This document shows, in pieces, positions 35,397-44,559 of a stretch of 60,970 nucleotides of DNA; within the stretch, counting starts at the first letter, position 1; each line of letters starts with the position of its first letter. The notes under the pieces are model-generated. The model searched no databases. It saw nothing but the letters and a program-made list of their open reading frames with translations, and had not been told where the DNA came from. The DNA is from Bacteroidetes bacterium GWF2_40_14 (GTDB lineage: Bacteria > Bacteroidota > Bacteroidia > Bacteroidales > UBA932). A program made the position numbers and the translations under genes. Where the stretch lies: NCBI GenBank assembly GCA_001769195.1, contig MEOK01000027.1, forward strand, positions 6,164 to 67,133, read 5' to 3'.

Positions 35397-36556
35397 AATT
35401 TCAGCAACTTGCTCATCAGTACAAGGATGAGCTGCTTAATAATATTTTGCCCTTTTGGTTGAACAATTCTCAGGACGAGGAGTACGGAGGCTATTTTACC
35501 TGTCTGGACAGGGAGGGAAAGGTTTACGATACAGATAAGTTCATCTGGCTGCAGGGGCGGGAGGTCTGGCTCTTCTCCATGCTTTACAACAAGCTCGAAA
35601 AAAGAAAGGAGTGGCTGGAGATAGCAGTACAGGGGGCAGAGTTTTTAAAGAAATACGGTCACGACGGAAATTACAACTGGTATTTTTCTGTTACCCGTGA
35701 GGGGAAACCACTCATACAACCATATAATATATTTTCATACACATTTGCATCAATGGCTTTTGCAGAACTTAGCATAGCCACAGACAATGATGAGTATGCT
35801 CAGATAGCAAAGAAGACATTCTGCAGAATAATAGAAAAGCAGGATAATTCCAAGGGAATCTGGAACAAGGCATACCCTGGAACACGCGACCTTAAAGGAT
35901 TTTCTCTTCCAATGATATTGTGCAACCTTTCGCTGGAAATAGAGCACCTGATAGACAAATCTCTTTTGGACAGCACAATAGAAAAGTGTTTGAACGAGGT
36001 AATGAATGTCTTCTACAGAGAAGATTTGGGGTTGATTATGGAGAATGTAACCCTTGACGGCAAATTCTCCGACTCTTTTGAAGGAAGGCTCATAAATCCA
36101 GGCCACTCGCTGGAATCTATGTGGTTCATAATGGATCTTGGGGTAAAGCTTGGTAGGAAGGATATTATAGAGAAGGCTGTAAAGATTGCCTTAAGGACAA
36201 TTGAGTTCGGATGGGACAAACAGTATGGGGGGATTTTCTACTTCATGGATATTCATGACCATCCCACCCAGCAGCTTGAGTGGGACCAGAAGCTATGGTG
36301 GGTTCACATAGAGACACTTATCACCCTTATAAAGGGTTATCAGCTTACAGGGTCGCAAGAGTGTCTTGAGTGGTTCGAAAAGGTGCATGACTACACCTGG
36401 GAACACTTCAAGGACAAGGAACATCCCGAATGGTTCGGCTACCTTAACAGGAGAGGAGAGGTTCTTCTCGACCTTAAAGGTGGCAAGTGGAAAGGTTGTT
36501 TCCATATTCCACGCGGACTCTATCAGATAAACAAAGTATTGGAACAATGTAAATAG
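35393..36556 (+). CDS. AGE-family sugar epimerase/isomerase
   Basis: Cytoplasmic (alpha/alpha)6-barrel epimerase of 387 residues in the N-acylglucosamine 2-epimerase superfamily. Key stretches are IWLQGREVWLFSMLYN, NPGHSLESMWFIMDLG with a likely catalytic His, HIETLITLIKGYQLTG and the C-terminal CFHIPRGLYQINKVL with a second catalytic His. Members interconvert GlcNAc/ManNAc, or epimerize cellobiose or mannose-type sugars. No sialic-acid lyase is nearby, so the exact sugar is open. It most likely works on the end product of this PUL. Confidence 0.85.
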   Translation: MKFQQLAHQYKDELLNNILPFWLNNSQDEEYGGYFTCLDREGKVYDTDKFIWLQGREVWLFSMLYNKLEKRKEWLEIAVQGAEFLKKYGHDGNYNWYFSVTREGKPLIQPYNIFSYTFASMAFAELSIATDNDEYAQIAKKTFCRIIEKQDNSKGIWNKAYPGTRDLKGFSLPMILCNLSLEIEHLIDKSLLDSTIEKCLNEVMNVFYREDLGLIMENVTLDGKFSDSFEGRLINPGHSLESMWFIMDLGVKLGRKDIIEKAVKIALRTIEFGWDKQYGGIFYFMDIHDHPTQQLEWDQKLWWVHIETLITLIKGYQLTGSQECLEWFEKVHDYTWEHFKDKEHPEWFGYLNRRGEVLLDLKGGKWKGCFHIPRGLYQINKVLEQCK

Positions 36557-36563
36557 CAGGATA

Positions 36564-39500
36564 ATGAAAAAGGCAATCACCCTTCTTGCATTTCTGGTTT
36601 TTTACCTCTCTTCATGGGGAACCGGGGTTATAAACATAAAAGGTAGTGTAACCTGTGAAGAGAGGCCGTTGTCCGGAGTGGTAGTAACAGACGGAGTTAA
36701 TTTCTCTGTTACTGACAAAAAAGGGAGATACAGCATAAATGGCCCGGCAGGGAGCCGTTTTGTATATATCTCCACACCAGCCGGATACAGCGCTCCCCTC
36801 AAAGATGGAGTGATTAACTTTTTCATTAAAATTGACGATACAAAAAAAACATACGACTTCACTCTTACAAAGAAGAGTCAGGACGATAACAAGCATGCTT
36901 TCATAGCAATAGCCGACCCGCAGATATGGTCCAAAAAGGAGTTTACCCTTCTGGAGAGTGCCGCAGCCGATATCAGATCCACAATAAAAGGGTATCCCGA
37001 ATCAATCCCTTTTCACGGAATATGTTGCGGCGACATCGTCTCAAATGACCACTCGTTTTATCCTCTCTACACAGAAACCATAAACAAATCCGGAATTCCC
37101 TTTTACAACACCATGGGAAATCACGATATGGTCAATTACGGAAGGTCCTTCGAGACAAGTCAGGGAAAATATGAAGAGACATTCGGCCCTTCTTACTACT
37201 CATATAACGTAGGGAAGGTCCATTACGTGGTACTTAACGACAATTTTTACATCGGGCGCGACTACTTCTATATCGGATACCTTGAGGAGAAGCAGCTTTC
37301 GTGGCTGGAGAGGGACCTTGCACTTGTAAAGAGCGGTTCAACGGTTGTTGTTGCCTTGCATATTCCCTCATCATGCGAACCAAAGGATCGCAAGCAGTTC
37401 AGCCTTGAGAGGGCAGGGGGAACGATGACGAATCACAGGGGGCTGTACAAGATTCTTGAACCATTCAACGCGCACATAATTTCAGGACATACACATACTG
37501 CATATAATCAGCAGATTGCTCCAAGGCTATACGAACATGTCACCCCTGCCCTCTCAGGTGCATGGTGGCAGGGAGAGCTCTGTACCGACGGAACCCCAAG
37601 GGGCTATGGTGTCTATGAGGTTAATGGCGACAGCATCAGCTGGTACTACAAATCGACCGGCTACCCAAAGGATTATCAGATTAAAACCTACAACGGAGAA
37701 GATTATCCTGAGTTTAAGGGATATATAGTGGCCAACATCTGGAACAGCGACCCCTCATGGAGGGTCGAGTTATACGAAGATGGCAGGAACATGGGGCCCA
37801 TGGAGCGGTTTGAGGCATACGACCCGGCTGCAAGACAACTCTATTCAAATACTGACAAGCTAGACCATAAATGGATCTACCCATCTGTGTCGGACCATTT
37901 CTACAAGGTAAAGCCTTCAGGAACTGCCGGAAAAACTGAGATTGTTGCAACTGACCGTTTCGGGAACCGCTATACCCGGGAGGTGAAAAGCGAGTATGAT
38001 GTTGTGGTTATAGGGGGAGGCAACAGTGGAACGGCAGCGGGTATTCAGGCGGCTCGTTCGGGAGTGAGGACCCTTATTACAGAAGAGTTTGACTGGTTGG
38101 GTGGTATGATAACCGCTGCCGGGGTGAGCGCATTTGACGGAAATTTCAAGCTTAAGGGTGGCTTCTGGGGAGAGTTCAGAGATTCACTGAGCAGTTACTA
38201 CGGAGGAGATGGGGCGCTTAAGACTGGTTGGGTGAGCAACATCCTCTTTGAACCATCTGTTGGCAACAAGATTTTCAAGAAAATTGCTCAGAGGGAGAGG
38301 AACCTGAATGTATGGTACAGAAGCGTTCCTGTAAGCTTTAAAAGAGAGAATGACAAATGGGAAATAGTGATAAACAGCGATGGCCGCTTAAAGAGAGTTC
38401 ACGCAAAGGTTCTGATAGATGCCACAGAGTTGGGCGATGTTGCAAAGGAGCTGGGTGTAAGATATGATATCGGTATGGATTCACGCCATTTAACCGGCGA
38501 GGATATTGCCCCTGCAGAGGAGAATGATATAATTCAGGATCTTACATACGTAATGATACTTAAGGAGTATGACCGCGACATGACCATTGCCAGACCAGAG
38601 GGATACAACCCTGCACTCTTTTATTGCAGTTGTATAAGTGACAAGTGCAAGCATCCAAAGGAGAAGCAGAGGCTCTGGAGTAAGGATATGATGATAACAT
38701 ACGGAAAGCTTCCGAACAAAAAGTACATGATAAACTGGCCGATAGAGGGTAACGACTACTATGTTAATGTTTTGGAAATGGGTCCAAAACAGAGAGAAGA
38801 GGCACTCCAAAAGGCAAAGAACCACTCATTGTCTTTCTTATACTATATGCAGACAGAGTTGGGGTTAAAAAACCTCGGGCTGGCCGATGATGAATACCCC
38901 ACCGCAGACAAACTTCCGTTTATACCATACCACAGAGAGTCGCGTCGTATTGAAGGAGTTGTACGCTTTTCTGTAAAGAATGTGTCGGACCCGTACGGAC
39001 AAAAGCAGAAGCTTTACCGTACCTCAGTTGCAGTAGGCGACTACCCGGTTGACCATCACCATACAAGATATTCAGGATGGGCAGAGCTGCCCGACCTTCA
39101 CTTTCACCCCGTACCATCTTACGGCCTCCCTCTTGGTGTAATGATTCCAAAAGAGGTTAAAGGTCTTATAGTTGCAGAAAAATCAATATCTGTAACAAAT
39201 CTGGTAAACGGCTCTACGAGGCTCCAGCCTGTTGTCATGCAGATAGGATTTGCTGCCGGGTCGCTTGCAGCCATTGCAGTTAAGGAGGGCAAGGATGTGT
39301 CTGAAATCTCAATAAGGGATGTACAAAAAAGTGTTCTCAACTCGGGAGGTTATCTGTTGCCATATCTTGACCTGCCATCTTCACACAAGCACTTTAAGGC
39401 ACTTCAGAGAATAGGGGTTACAGGTATCATCAAGGGAGTTGGAATGAACAAGGGATGGGAAAACCAGACATGGTTCAGGGCCGACTCACTAATAAGCGAC

Positions 39501-39800
39501 ATGGAACTTTCACAGGGGCTCAATGAGGTTTATCCAGAAAAGAAATTTGAAAACGCTTCTGAACAGAAGACAACTGTAAAATCTTTAAGCAAAATGCTTT
39601 CCACAATTGCAGGCAACATAACTCCATCGGAAATGGAGCAGAAGATAAATGGCGAATGGGCCAAACTAGAACTTGGTATATTTGACACAAACAGACCTCT
39701 CACAAGAGGAGAGTGTGCAGTCATTATAGACAAGTTTGCAGATCCTTTCAACAATGCCGAAGTTGATATTTTTGGCAACTATATCAAAATGAAGAATTAA
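36564..39800 (+). CDS. Calcineurin-like phosphoesterase fused to FAD-dependent oxidoreductase
   Basis: Exported two-part protein of 1078 residues. After a leader, a small beta domain (~25-100, GSVTCEERPLSGVVVTDGV) precedes a metallophosphoesterase: ADPQ (~118), CCGDIVSND (~155), MGNHDM (~185), HIPSS (~270), GHTHT (~309). A C-terminal MetallophosC-like domain follows. From ~residue 477 an FAD-binding oxidoreductase begins (YDVVVIGGGNSGTAAGIQAAR, VLIDATELGDVAKELG, PSYGLPLGVMIPKEVKGLIVAEKSIS) of the PF12831 type, ending in a helical tail. Both halves keep their motifs. The gene reads through without a break, so the fusion looks real. Each half is known in PULs; joined they are unusual. Confidence 0.85.
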   Translation: MKKAITLLAFLVFYLSSWGTGVINIKGSVTCEERPLSGVVVTDGVNFSVTDKKGRYSINGPAGSRFVYISTPAGYSAPLKDGVINFFIKIDDTKKTYDFTLTKKSQDDNKHAFIAIADPQIWSKKEFTLLESAAADIRSTIKGYPESIPFHGICCGDIVSNDHSFYPLYTETINKSGIPFYNTMGNHDMVNYGRSFETSQGKYEETFGPSYYSYNVGKVHYVVLNDNFYIGRDYFYIGYLEEKQLSWLERDLALVKSGSTVVVALHIPSSCEPKDRKQFSLERAGGTMTNHRGLYKILEPFNAHIISGHTHTAYNQQIAPRLYEHVTPALSGAWWQGELCTDGTPRGYGVYEVNGDSISWYYKSTGYPKDYQIKTYNGEDYPEFKGYIVANIWNSDPSWRVELYEDGRNMGPMERFEAYDPAARQLYSNTDKLDHKWIYPSVSDHFYKVKPSGTAGKTEIVATDRFGNRYTREVKSEYDVVVIGGGNSGTAAGIQAARSGVRTLITEEFDWLGGMITAAGVSAFDGNFKLKGGFWGEFRDSLSSYYGGDGALKTGWVSNILFEPSVGNKIFKKIAQRERNLNVWYRSVPVSFKRENDKWEIVINSDGRLKRVHAKVLIDATELGDVAKELGVRYDIGMDSRHLTGEDIAPAEENDIIQDLTYVMILKEYDRDMTIARPEGYNPALFYCSCISDKCKHPKEKQRLWSKDMMITYGKLPNKKYMINWPIEGNDYYVNVLEMGPKQREEALQKAKNHSLSFLYYMQTELGLKNLGLADDEYPTADKLPFIPYHRESRRIEGVVRFSVKNVSDPYGQKQKLYRTSVAVGDYPVDHHHTRYSGWAELPDLHFHPVPSYGLPLGVMIPKEVKGLIVAEKSISVTNLVNGSTRLQPVVMQIGFAAGSLAAIAVKEGKDVSEISIRDVQKSVLNSGGYLLPYLDLPSSHKHFKALQRIGVTGIIKGVGMNKGWENQTWFRADSLISDMELSQGLNEVYPEKKFENASEQKTTVKSLSKMLSTIAGNITPSEMEQKINGEWAKLELGIFDTNRPLTRGECAVIIDKFADPFNNAEVDIFGNYIKMKN

Positions 39801-39811
39801 TTATCGTTTAT

Positions 39812-40903
39812 ATGACTAAAAAGACAATATACCTGCTGTTGCTGGTTCTCTCTGTAAACAGCCTGTGGGCACAGACAAAGACAACCGTTTTTCGTGCAGA
39901 TGACAAGAATATAAGCTATGTCGGCCGCATCCAGAAATCAGAAGCAGGTGCAGTGAGCTTTGACTGGAGCGGAACCTACTTTACCGTAAAATTTACCGGC
40001 AGCTATTGCGCCATTAGAGTTTCTGACACAAGGAAGAACTACTTCAATGTTTTTATAGACGACAAACTTACAGGGGTAGTGACCACCTTTGGAAAGGATT
40101 CGCTGGTAGTACTGGCAAAAGGGCTCAAAAATACCCCTCATACACTGCTTTTGCAAAAGAGGAGCGAGGGGGAACAGGGCAAAACCACCATTCACAGCTT
40201 TGAGCTGTCAACAAAAGGGAATCTTTTACCGGCCAATGCCACAAAAGAGAGGCACATAGAATTTATAGGAAACTCAATTACATGCGGCTATGGCACCGAG
40301 GGGCTCTCCAAGACTGAACCATTCAAGGCTGAGACTGAGAACTGTAACTTAGCATTCAGCTGTATAGTTTCCAGATATTTCGACGCAGATTACACCTTAA
40401 TAGCCCACTCCGGACGAGGAGCAGCGCGTAATTACGGCGATACCGCAAGAGTTTCCAAATATTCCATGAAGGACCTAATGATGAATACATTTGACGAATT
40501 CAGAGATCAGAAGTGGAACTTCAGCGACTACACACCCGACGTGGTTGTGATTAATCTCGGCTCCAACGACTTTTCCACAAAGCCTCATCCGCTCAAAGAT
40601 GAGTTTCTGAAGGCATACGACCAGATAATTGGTCAGATAAGAGCAAAGTATGGCGACATACCTGTTCTTTGTGTTGCCCCGCCAAAGGGCCCCGCTTTTG
40701 AATACATACAGTCATTCTGCCAGGCAAAGGGCGATAAGAACCTCCACTTCGCCGCCTATCTGCAGGGAGTCTACAACAACGACTCCGACCAGGGCTCGTC
40801 CGGACACCCAAACTACGAGGGTCAGAAGAAGATAGCCATGAACCTTATCCCATACATTTCAACAATCACAGGCTGGCAACTTTCCGGAAAAATCGTGAAA
40901 TAA
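39812..40903 (+). CDS. SGNH esterase of the CE2 type
   Basis: Secreted esterase of 363 residues. The leader ends at LWAQ, an N-terminal jelly-roll (~25-140, VSFDWSGTYFTVKFTG) follows, then an SGNH core with FIGNSITCGYGTE, HSGRGAARNYGD, NLGSNDF and SGHPNYEGQ. This two-domain arrangement and the Ser/His pair without a DxxH Asp is that of CE2 acetyl-xylan/6-O-deacetylases. It likely removes acetyl groups from the glycan. It is last in the PUL operon, and its stop codon touches the palindromic element. Confidence 0.88.
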   Translation: MTKKTIYLLLLVLSVNSLWAQTKTTVFRADDKNISYVGRIQKSEAGAVSFDWSGTYFTVKFTGSYCAIRVSDTRKNYFNVFIDDKLTGVVTTFGKDSLVVLAKGLKNTPHTLLLQKRSEGEQGKTTIHSFELSTKGNLLPANATKERHIEFIGNSITCGYGTEGLSKTEPFKAETENCNLAFSCIVSRYFDADYTLIAHSGRGAARNYGDTARVSKYSMKDLMMNTFDEFRDQKWNFSDYTPDVVVINLGSNDFSTKPHPLKDEFLKAYDQIIGQIRAKYGDIPVLCVAPPKGPAFEYIQSFCQAKGDKNLHFAAYLQGVYNNDSDQGSSGHPNYEGQKKIAMNLIPYISTITGWQLSGKIVK

Positions 40904-41028
40904 ACTGCCAGTTGTTTTAACAAATAGTTGTTTATTAGCTTATTACAAACTTTGTTTTTGTGTAAGCCCCTGGAAAATCATTCCGTATATCATTCATATT
41001 CTACAAATTGTAAAAACAACTGGCAGTT
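40903..41028. repeat. 126-bp element with 21-bp inverted ends
   Basis: Arms at 40903-40923 and 41008-41028 are inverted repeats with one mismatch (AACTGCCAGTTGTTTT core) and enclose 84 AT-rich bases. The left arm starts in the last base of the CE2 gene stop codon. No ORF lies inside. The architecture resembles the 106-bp elements at 17.2 and 19.1 kb but the sequence is unrelated. It may serve as the operon's 3' end structure or be a small non-autonomous mobile element. Confidence 0.75.
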
Positions 41029-41079
41029 CCGTCAGATTTATTTGATATATTTATCTTGAAATTTAATATTCAGGAAATT

Positions 41080-42123
41080 ATGAGAAAAATTGTCTTTATT
41101 CTCACTCTTCTTCTTATAGTGTATTCATGCAAGAATGAGAACTCATTTAGTGGATATTCTATCGAGAGCTTAATTTCGACTGCAAAGGAGATAACAAATG
41201 AAGGGGTAAATGCCGAGATTAAGCATATCCAACTTGAGACATCAGAAAAGTCTCTGATTGCTGATATTATGGATCTTGTAATTACAGACGATTACATATT
41301 TATTTTGTCATCAACACCAAAAGTCCTTCAGTTTACCAGAGAAGGAAAATTCATCAAGCAGATATCGATGTTAGGAAACGGACCCGGAGAGCATCTGAAG
41401 GTTAGTAGCATTTTCGTCAATGAAAGGAGGCGAAGCATCTATATGTCAGAATTATTCGGAAGGATCCTGGAATTTGATTTTAATGGCACATATAAGGGGA
41501 TGCGCAAGGTCGGAGACTCAATGAGTAAGTTTATTTGTGATGCAGATGATAATTTGCTTGAAAGTATTCAGGTCATTTCCGGTAACGAGCCGGTCAAGAT
41601 ATATGTCACAAATATAGAAGGAGATACCTTAGCTAGGTTTGAAAACCATGTAAAATATGAATTTACCCAAAGTTCTATTGCCACATCCTACGCCGATTAT
41701 AAATCGATGTTCCAACTCGGTGACCAGATAGTCTATCATCAACTTTCTACCGATACAGTCTTTACATATGATCATCGTACAGGCAAACTGGAGCCCAGAT
41801 ACTGGTTTCATAATCCTAATGGACCGGATGTCTACGATTTTACCCATTTTATGGAAAGGGCTAAGGAGCTTACCCTTATTTATGATATTGCCGAAGACAA
41901 TAATTTTATCTACGCCACTATAATAACAAAAGGCTGGAAGAAAAATCTTTACTTGATAGATAAAACTAATGGAAAATACTATTTGCTCAAGTTGAAAATT
42001 GATGATAACCCAGAAAAACTATTCTTTCCAAAATGGCAGCAGGACCAGTATTTGATAGATTTTGTAAACAAGCAGGATACAAATCCGGAACTGGTGATAG
42101 TTAAAGTTATAGGAGTTCCTTAA
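41080..42123 (+). CDS. 6-bladed beta-propeller lipoprotein (BF3886-like)
   Basis: Lipoprotein of 347 residues with leader MRKIVFILTLLLIV and lipobox YSC. The 6-bladed propeller repeats (FIFILSSTPKVLQFTREGKFI-type blades, MLGNGPGEHLKVSSIF, MSELFGRILEFDFNGTY) match the family annotated as 6-bladed beta-propeller in Bacteroidales. An earlier in-frame ATG at 41056 adds eight residues without a leader; the ATG at 41080 is preferred. It heads a four-gene unit with a similar lipoprotein at its end. Role unknown, probably ligand or peptide binding at the cell surface. Confidence 0.8.
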   Translation: MRKIVFILTLLLIVYSCKNENSFSGYSIESLISTAKEITNEGVNAEIKHIQLETSEKSLIADIMDLVITDDYIFILSSTPKVLQFTREGKFIKQISMLGNGPGEHLKVSSIFVNERRRSIYMSELFGRILEFDFNGTYKGMRKVGDSMSKFICDADDNLLESIQVISGNEPVKIYVTNIEGDTLARFENHVKYEFTQSSIATSYADYKSMFQLGDQIVYHQLSTDTVFTYDHRTGKLEPRYWFHNPNGPDVYDFTHFMERAKELTLIYDIAEDNNFIYATIITKGWKKNLYLIDKTNGKYYLLKLKIDDNPEKLFFPKWQQDQYLIDFVNKQDTNPELVIVKVIGVP

Positions 42124-42140
42124 TAGGCGAAGAATTGATT

Positions 42141-42431
42141 ATGCGTATATTTGCAAGTATAATAATGTTTTATAGAAGGCTGATTATTCCATCAGCAGTG
42201 TTTTCCATACTGATAGGACTTGCCGGAACAACGGTTACCGGCTCCTTTTCTTTAAAGTACACCGGACTTGCCTATCTGTTTATCTGTCCGATGGTCCATT
42301 ACTTTGTATATGAGCTCATCTACGCCAAAGAGTACTATTTCTACTACAACCTGGGATTGAGCAGGGGATCTTTATGGGCGTCAACTCTTATAATCAGTGG
42401 TATTATCAGTTTAATATTGATCCTGTTATGA
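42141..42431 (+). CDS. Small membrane protein, possible ABC permease-like subunit
   Basis: Protein of 96 residues with about three hydrophobic helices (LIIPSAVFSILIGLAG, LAYLFICPMVHYFVYELIY, ASTLIISGIISLILILL). The ATG at 42141 is chosen over a TTG two codons earlier. Its stop overlaps the start of the ABC ATPase by ATGA, which suggests that the two work together in the membrane. At this size it is far smaller than an ordinary ABC permease, though a dimer or tetramer could form a channel. No family recognised. Confidence 0.7.
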   Translation: MRIFASIIMFYRRLIIPSAVFSILIGLAGTTVTGSFSLKYTGLAYLFICPMVHYFVYELIYAKEYYFYYNLGLSRGSLWASTLIISGIISLILILL

Positions 42432-43093
42432 GCAAACTGCATGCAGACAGCATAATGAAAAGCTACGGGACCAAACAGGTGTTGACGGATATTTTTATCT
42501 CTTGTAATACAGGTGAAATAGTAGGGTTACTTGGAAGAAATGGTTCTGGCAAATCAACACTGTTAAAAATTATATTTGGCTCACTTAACGCCGATACAAA
42601 ATTTGTTAAGGTCGGCAGTAAAATAATAGATGGACTATTTGATAATCGCAACCTGATCCATTATTTACCGCAAGATGGATTCCTGCCAAACCACATAAAG
42701 ATAAAAACCATTATCAACTTGTTCTGTAAAAAAGACAATGCTGCAATAATTGCAGAGAATCCTCTGATCAAGCCGCTAATCAACAAAAAGAGCAAACTGT
42801 TGTCAGGCGGAGAAAAGAGACTCCTGGAGATATTCCTCATTATTTATTCGAGGGCAAAACATGTACTGATAGACGAGCCATTCAATGGTATTGCCCCGTT
42901 CTATAAAGATGAGATAAAGAGACTTATAAAGGAACAATCAAAGAATAAGGGCTTTATTATAACCGACCATGATTACAGAAATATTCTGGATATAGCTTCA
43001 CGGATACTGGTATTACACGATGGCGCAATACATGAAATCCATAGCAAGGAGGAACTTAGTTATTGGGGATATTTACCTCAGATTTTGCCATAA
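42428..43093 (+). CDS. Small ABC transporter ATP-binding protein
   Basis: ATPase of 221 residues with Walker A GRNGSGKST, signature LLSGGEKRLLEI, Walker B KHVLIDEPF and switch His in FIITDHDYRNI. The frame is open upstream, but the ATG at 42428 overlaps the membrane-protein stop and gives the normal N-terminus MSKLHADSIMKSYG. Probably powers export or membrane remodelling with the 96-residue partner. The signature LLSGG is close to the consensus LSGGQ. Substrate unknown. Confidence 0.9.
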   Translation: MSKLHADSIMKSYGTKQVLTDIFISCNTGEIVGLLGRNGSGKSTLLKIIFGSLNADTKFVKVGSKIIDGLFDNRNLIHYLPQDGFLPNHIKIKTIINLFCKKDNAAIIAENPLIKPLINKKSKLLSGGEKRLLEIFLIIYSRAKHVLIDEPFNGIAPFYKDEIKRLIKEQSKNKGFIITDHDYRNILDIASRILVLHDGAIHEIHSKEELSYWGYLPQILP

Positions 43094-43128
43094 ATTTAAA
43101 GTCAATTAATAATATCAAAACCATTTTT

Positions 43129-44244
43129 ATGAGAAGTGTAATTTTTGCAATCTTTTTACTATCACTGTTAAGTTGTCAGAAAAAGAATGAATCAATAGTT
43201 ATTGACTTAAATAGAAACGATAAGGTGTCAATATTTGATCTTGTAGATTCAATTTCTGTAATAAAATTGGAGACAAAACCCGAATGTTTCATAAAATTTA
43301 TGAAACAAATTATTTCTCATAAAAACAGATTTTACATTTTTGACAGGATGCTTTATACCGTATTTTGCTTTGATGAAAGTGGCAGATTCCTGTTCAAGAT
43401 AAACAAACTGGGGCGAGGCCCCGATGAGTACGTAAATTGTGGGTTTATAAATATTGATAAATTCAATGATAAGATAATGATGCTGGTTCCTTGGGGGTAT
43501 ATTCTATATTTCGATTTGGACGGCAATTTCATCTCTAAAGTAAGATTGCCGGAAGAGATAAGAAATTATAACGAAGTTCATTCAATTAACAACGATGTTT
43601 TACTATTCTTATCAATAAATGAGTATAGGGCAGCTTATTATTCACTCTCAGGAAATAAGATACTTAAGAGATTTCTTAAAGTTACGCCTGAGCAAAGAAC
43701 CCTCTTTCTTCCTATTAGTAAAACATACAACTTCGATGGCTCAATATTCTTTAACGATGATCTTAATAATACTGTTATCAATTTAACTGACACTACTAAT
43801 CTGGTGAAGTATTCCTGGGACTTTGGGGAAAATAACATTACAGAAGAACAAATGAAGGGATTTGAATCCTATCAGAAAGAACAGTACGGACAGGGAAGAG
43901 GAGTTAATTTGGATGAGGTGTTGACAAGTAAAAAATACATGAAACATCATCCCGGGTTGAGTATTGAGTCAAAAACGTATAGGGGAATAGAAATAAGATA
44001 TAACGGTTCTAGCAAACAAGTTTTTTATAATAAAGAGAATAAGGAATGCAAGGTCATTAAAGAGACTATCGAGGGCGTCACACCATATATGTATTTAATA
44101 TACGACAATTCGATAGTAAATGTTTATTCAGATAAAAATGCTGCTGCTTTTGATAAAATATTGACAGAGAATCAAAAAAAGATTGTTGAATCACACAAAT
44201 CCGATTCAGACAATCCATTATTGGTGATATATCATTTAAAATAA
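43129..44244 (+). CDS. 6-bladed beta-propeller lipoprotein, second copy
   Basis: Lipoprotein of 371 residues with leader MRSVIFAIFLLSL and lipobox LLSC. Propeller blades such as RFYIFDRMLYTVFCFDESG and KLGRGPDEYVNCGFINI are similar to the protein at 41080 but not closely identical. The upstream open frame from 43063 overlaps the ATPase and is not used. Last gene of the four-gene unit. A 315-base stretch with short repeats follows. Confidence 0.8.
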   Translation: MRSVIFAIFLLSLLSCQKKNESIVIDLNRNDKVSIFDLVDSISVIKLETKPECFIKFMKQIISHKNRFYIFDRMLYTVFCFDESGRFLFKINKLGRGPDEYVNCGFINIDKFNDKIMMLVPWGYILYFDLDGNFISKVRLPEEIRNYNEVHSINNDVLLFLSINEYRAAYYSLSGNKILKRFLKVTPEQRTLFLPISKTYNFDGSIFFNDDLNNTVINLTDTTNLVKYSWDFGENNITEEQMKGFESYQKEQYGQGRGVNLDEVLTSKKYMKHHPGLSIESKTYRGIEIRYNGSSKQVFYNKENKECKVIKETIEGVTPYMYLIYDNSIVNVYSDKNAAAFDKILTENQKKIVESHKSDSDNPLLVIYHLK

Positions 44245-44338
44245 CAATACACGAGTTGAAGTTTCAAAGAGCTCAAGAAGGTATGTGTCGGCAAGATTTG
44301 CCTCCATATGGTTTTATATTCAGCTGCAGATTAGACAT

Positions 44339-44553
44339 CTACTAACACCTTTGGCAGAGCAATTAGTAAATGTCAGATTAGCAAACGAATGCGTATTGCT
44401 CACATTTCCAGTGAAATGCTAACCCCCCTAGCAGAGTCTCTGCCAGAGGGGTCAGTATATGCATGTTTTACACATACTTGCGAAATGGTCTGAAAATCAA
44501 ACAAGTATACAATTGGTTGATTATCTGATAACTACTAAGAGCTTTGGCAGAGC
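44339..44553. repeat. Gene-free stretch with a duplicated 22-bp motif and a GC-rich hairpin
   Basis: The 315 bases between 44245 and 44559 hold no gene. CTACTAACACCTTTGGCAGAGC at 44339-44360 recurs at 44532-44553 with two changes (shown here only in part: CTACTAA then TTTGGCAGAGC). Between them at 44425-44451 is a hairpin of CCCCT/AGGGG and GCAGA/TCTGC arms that also contains GCAGAG/CTCTGC. It is the only candidate transcription end for the converging genes, although no T-run is present. Confidence 0.5.
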
Positions 44554-44559
44554 TGTCGA

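Noticed and set aside
40921-41055. Intergenic after the PUL as a small RNA gene
   Set aside because: No matching promoter or terminator could be placed; the inverted-repeat element explains the structure.
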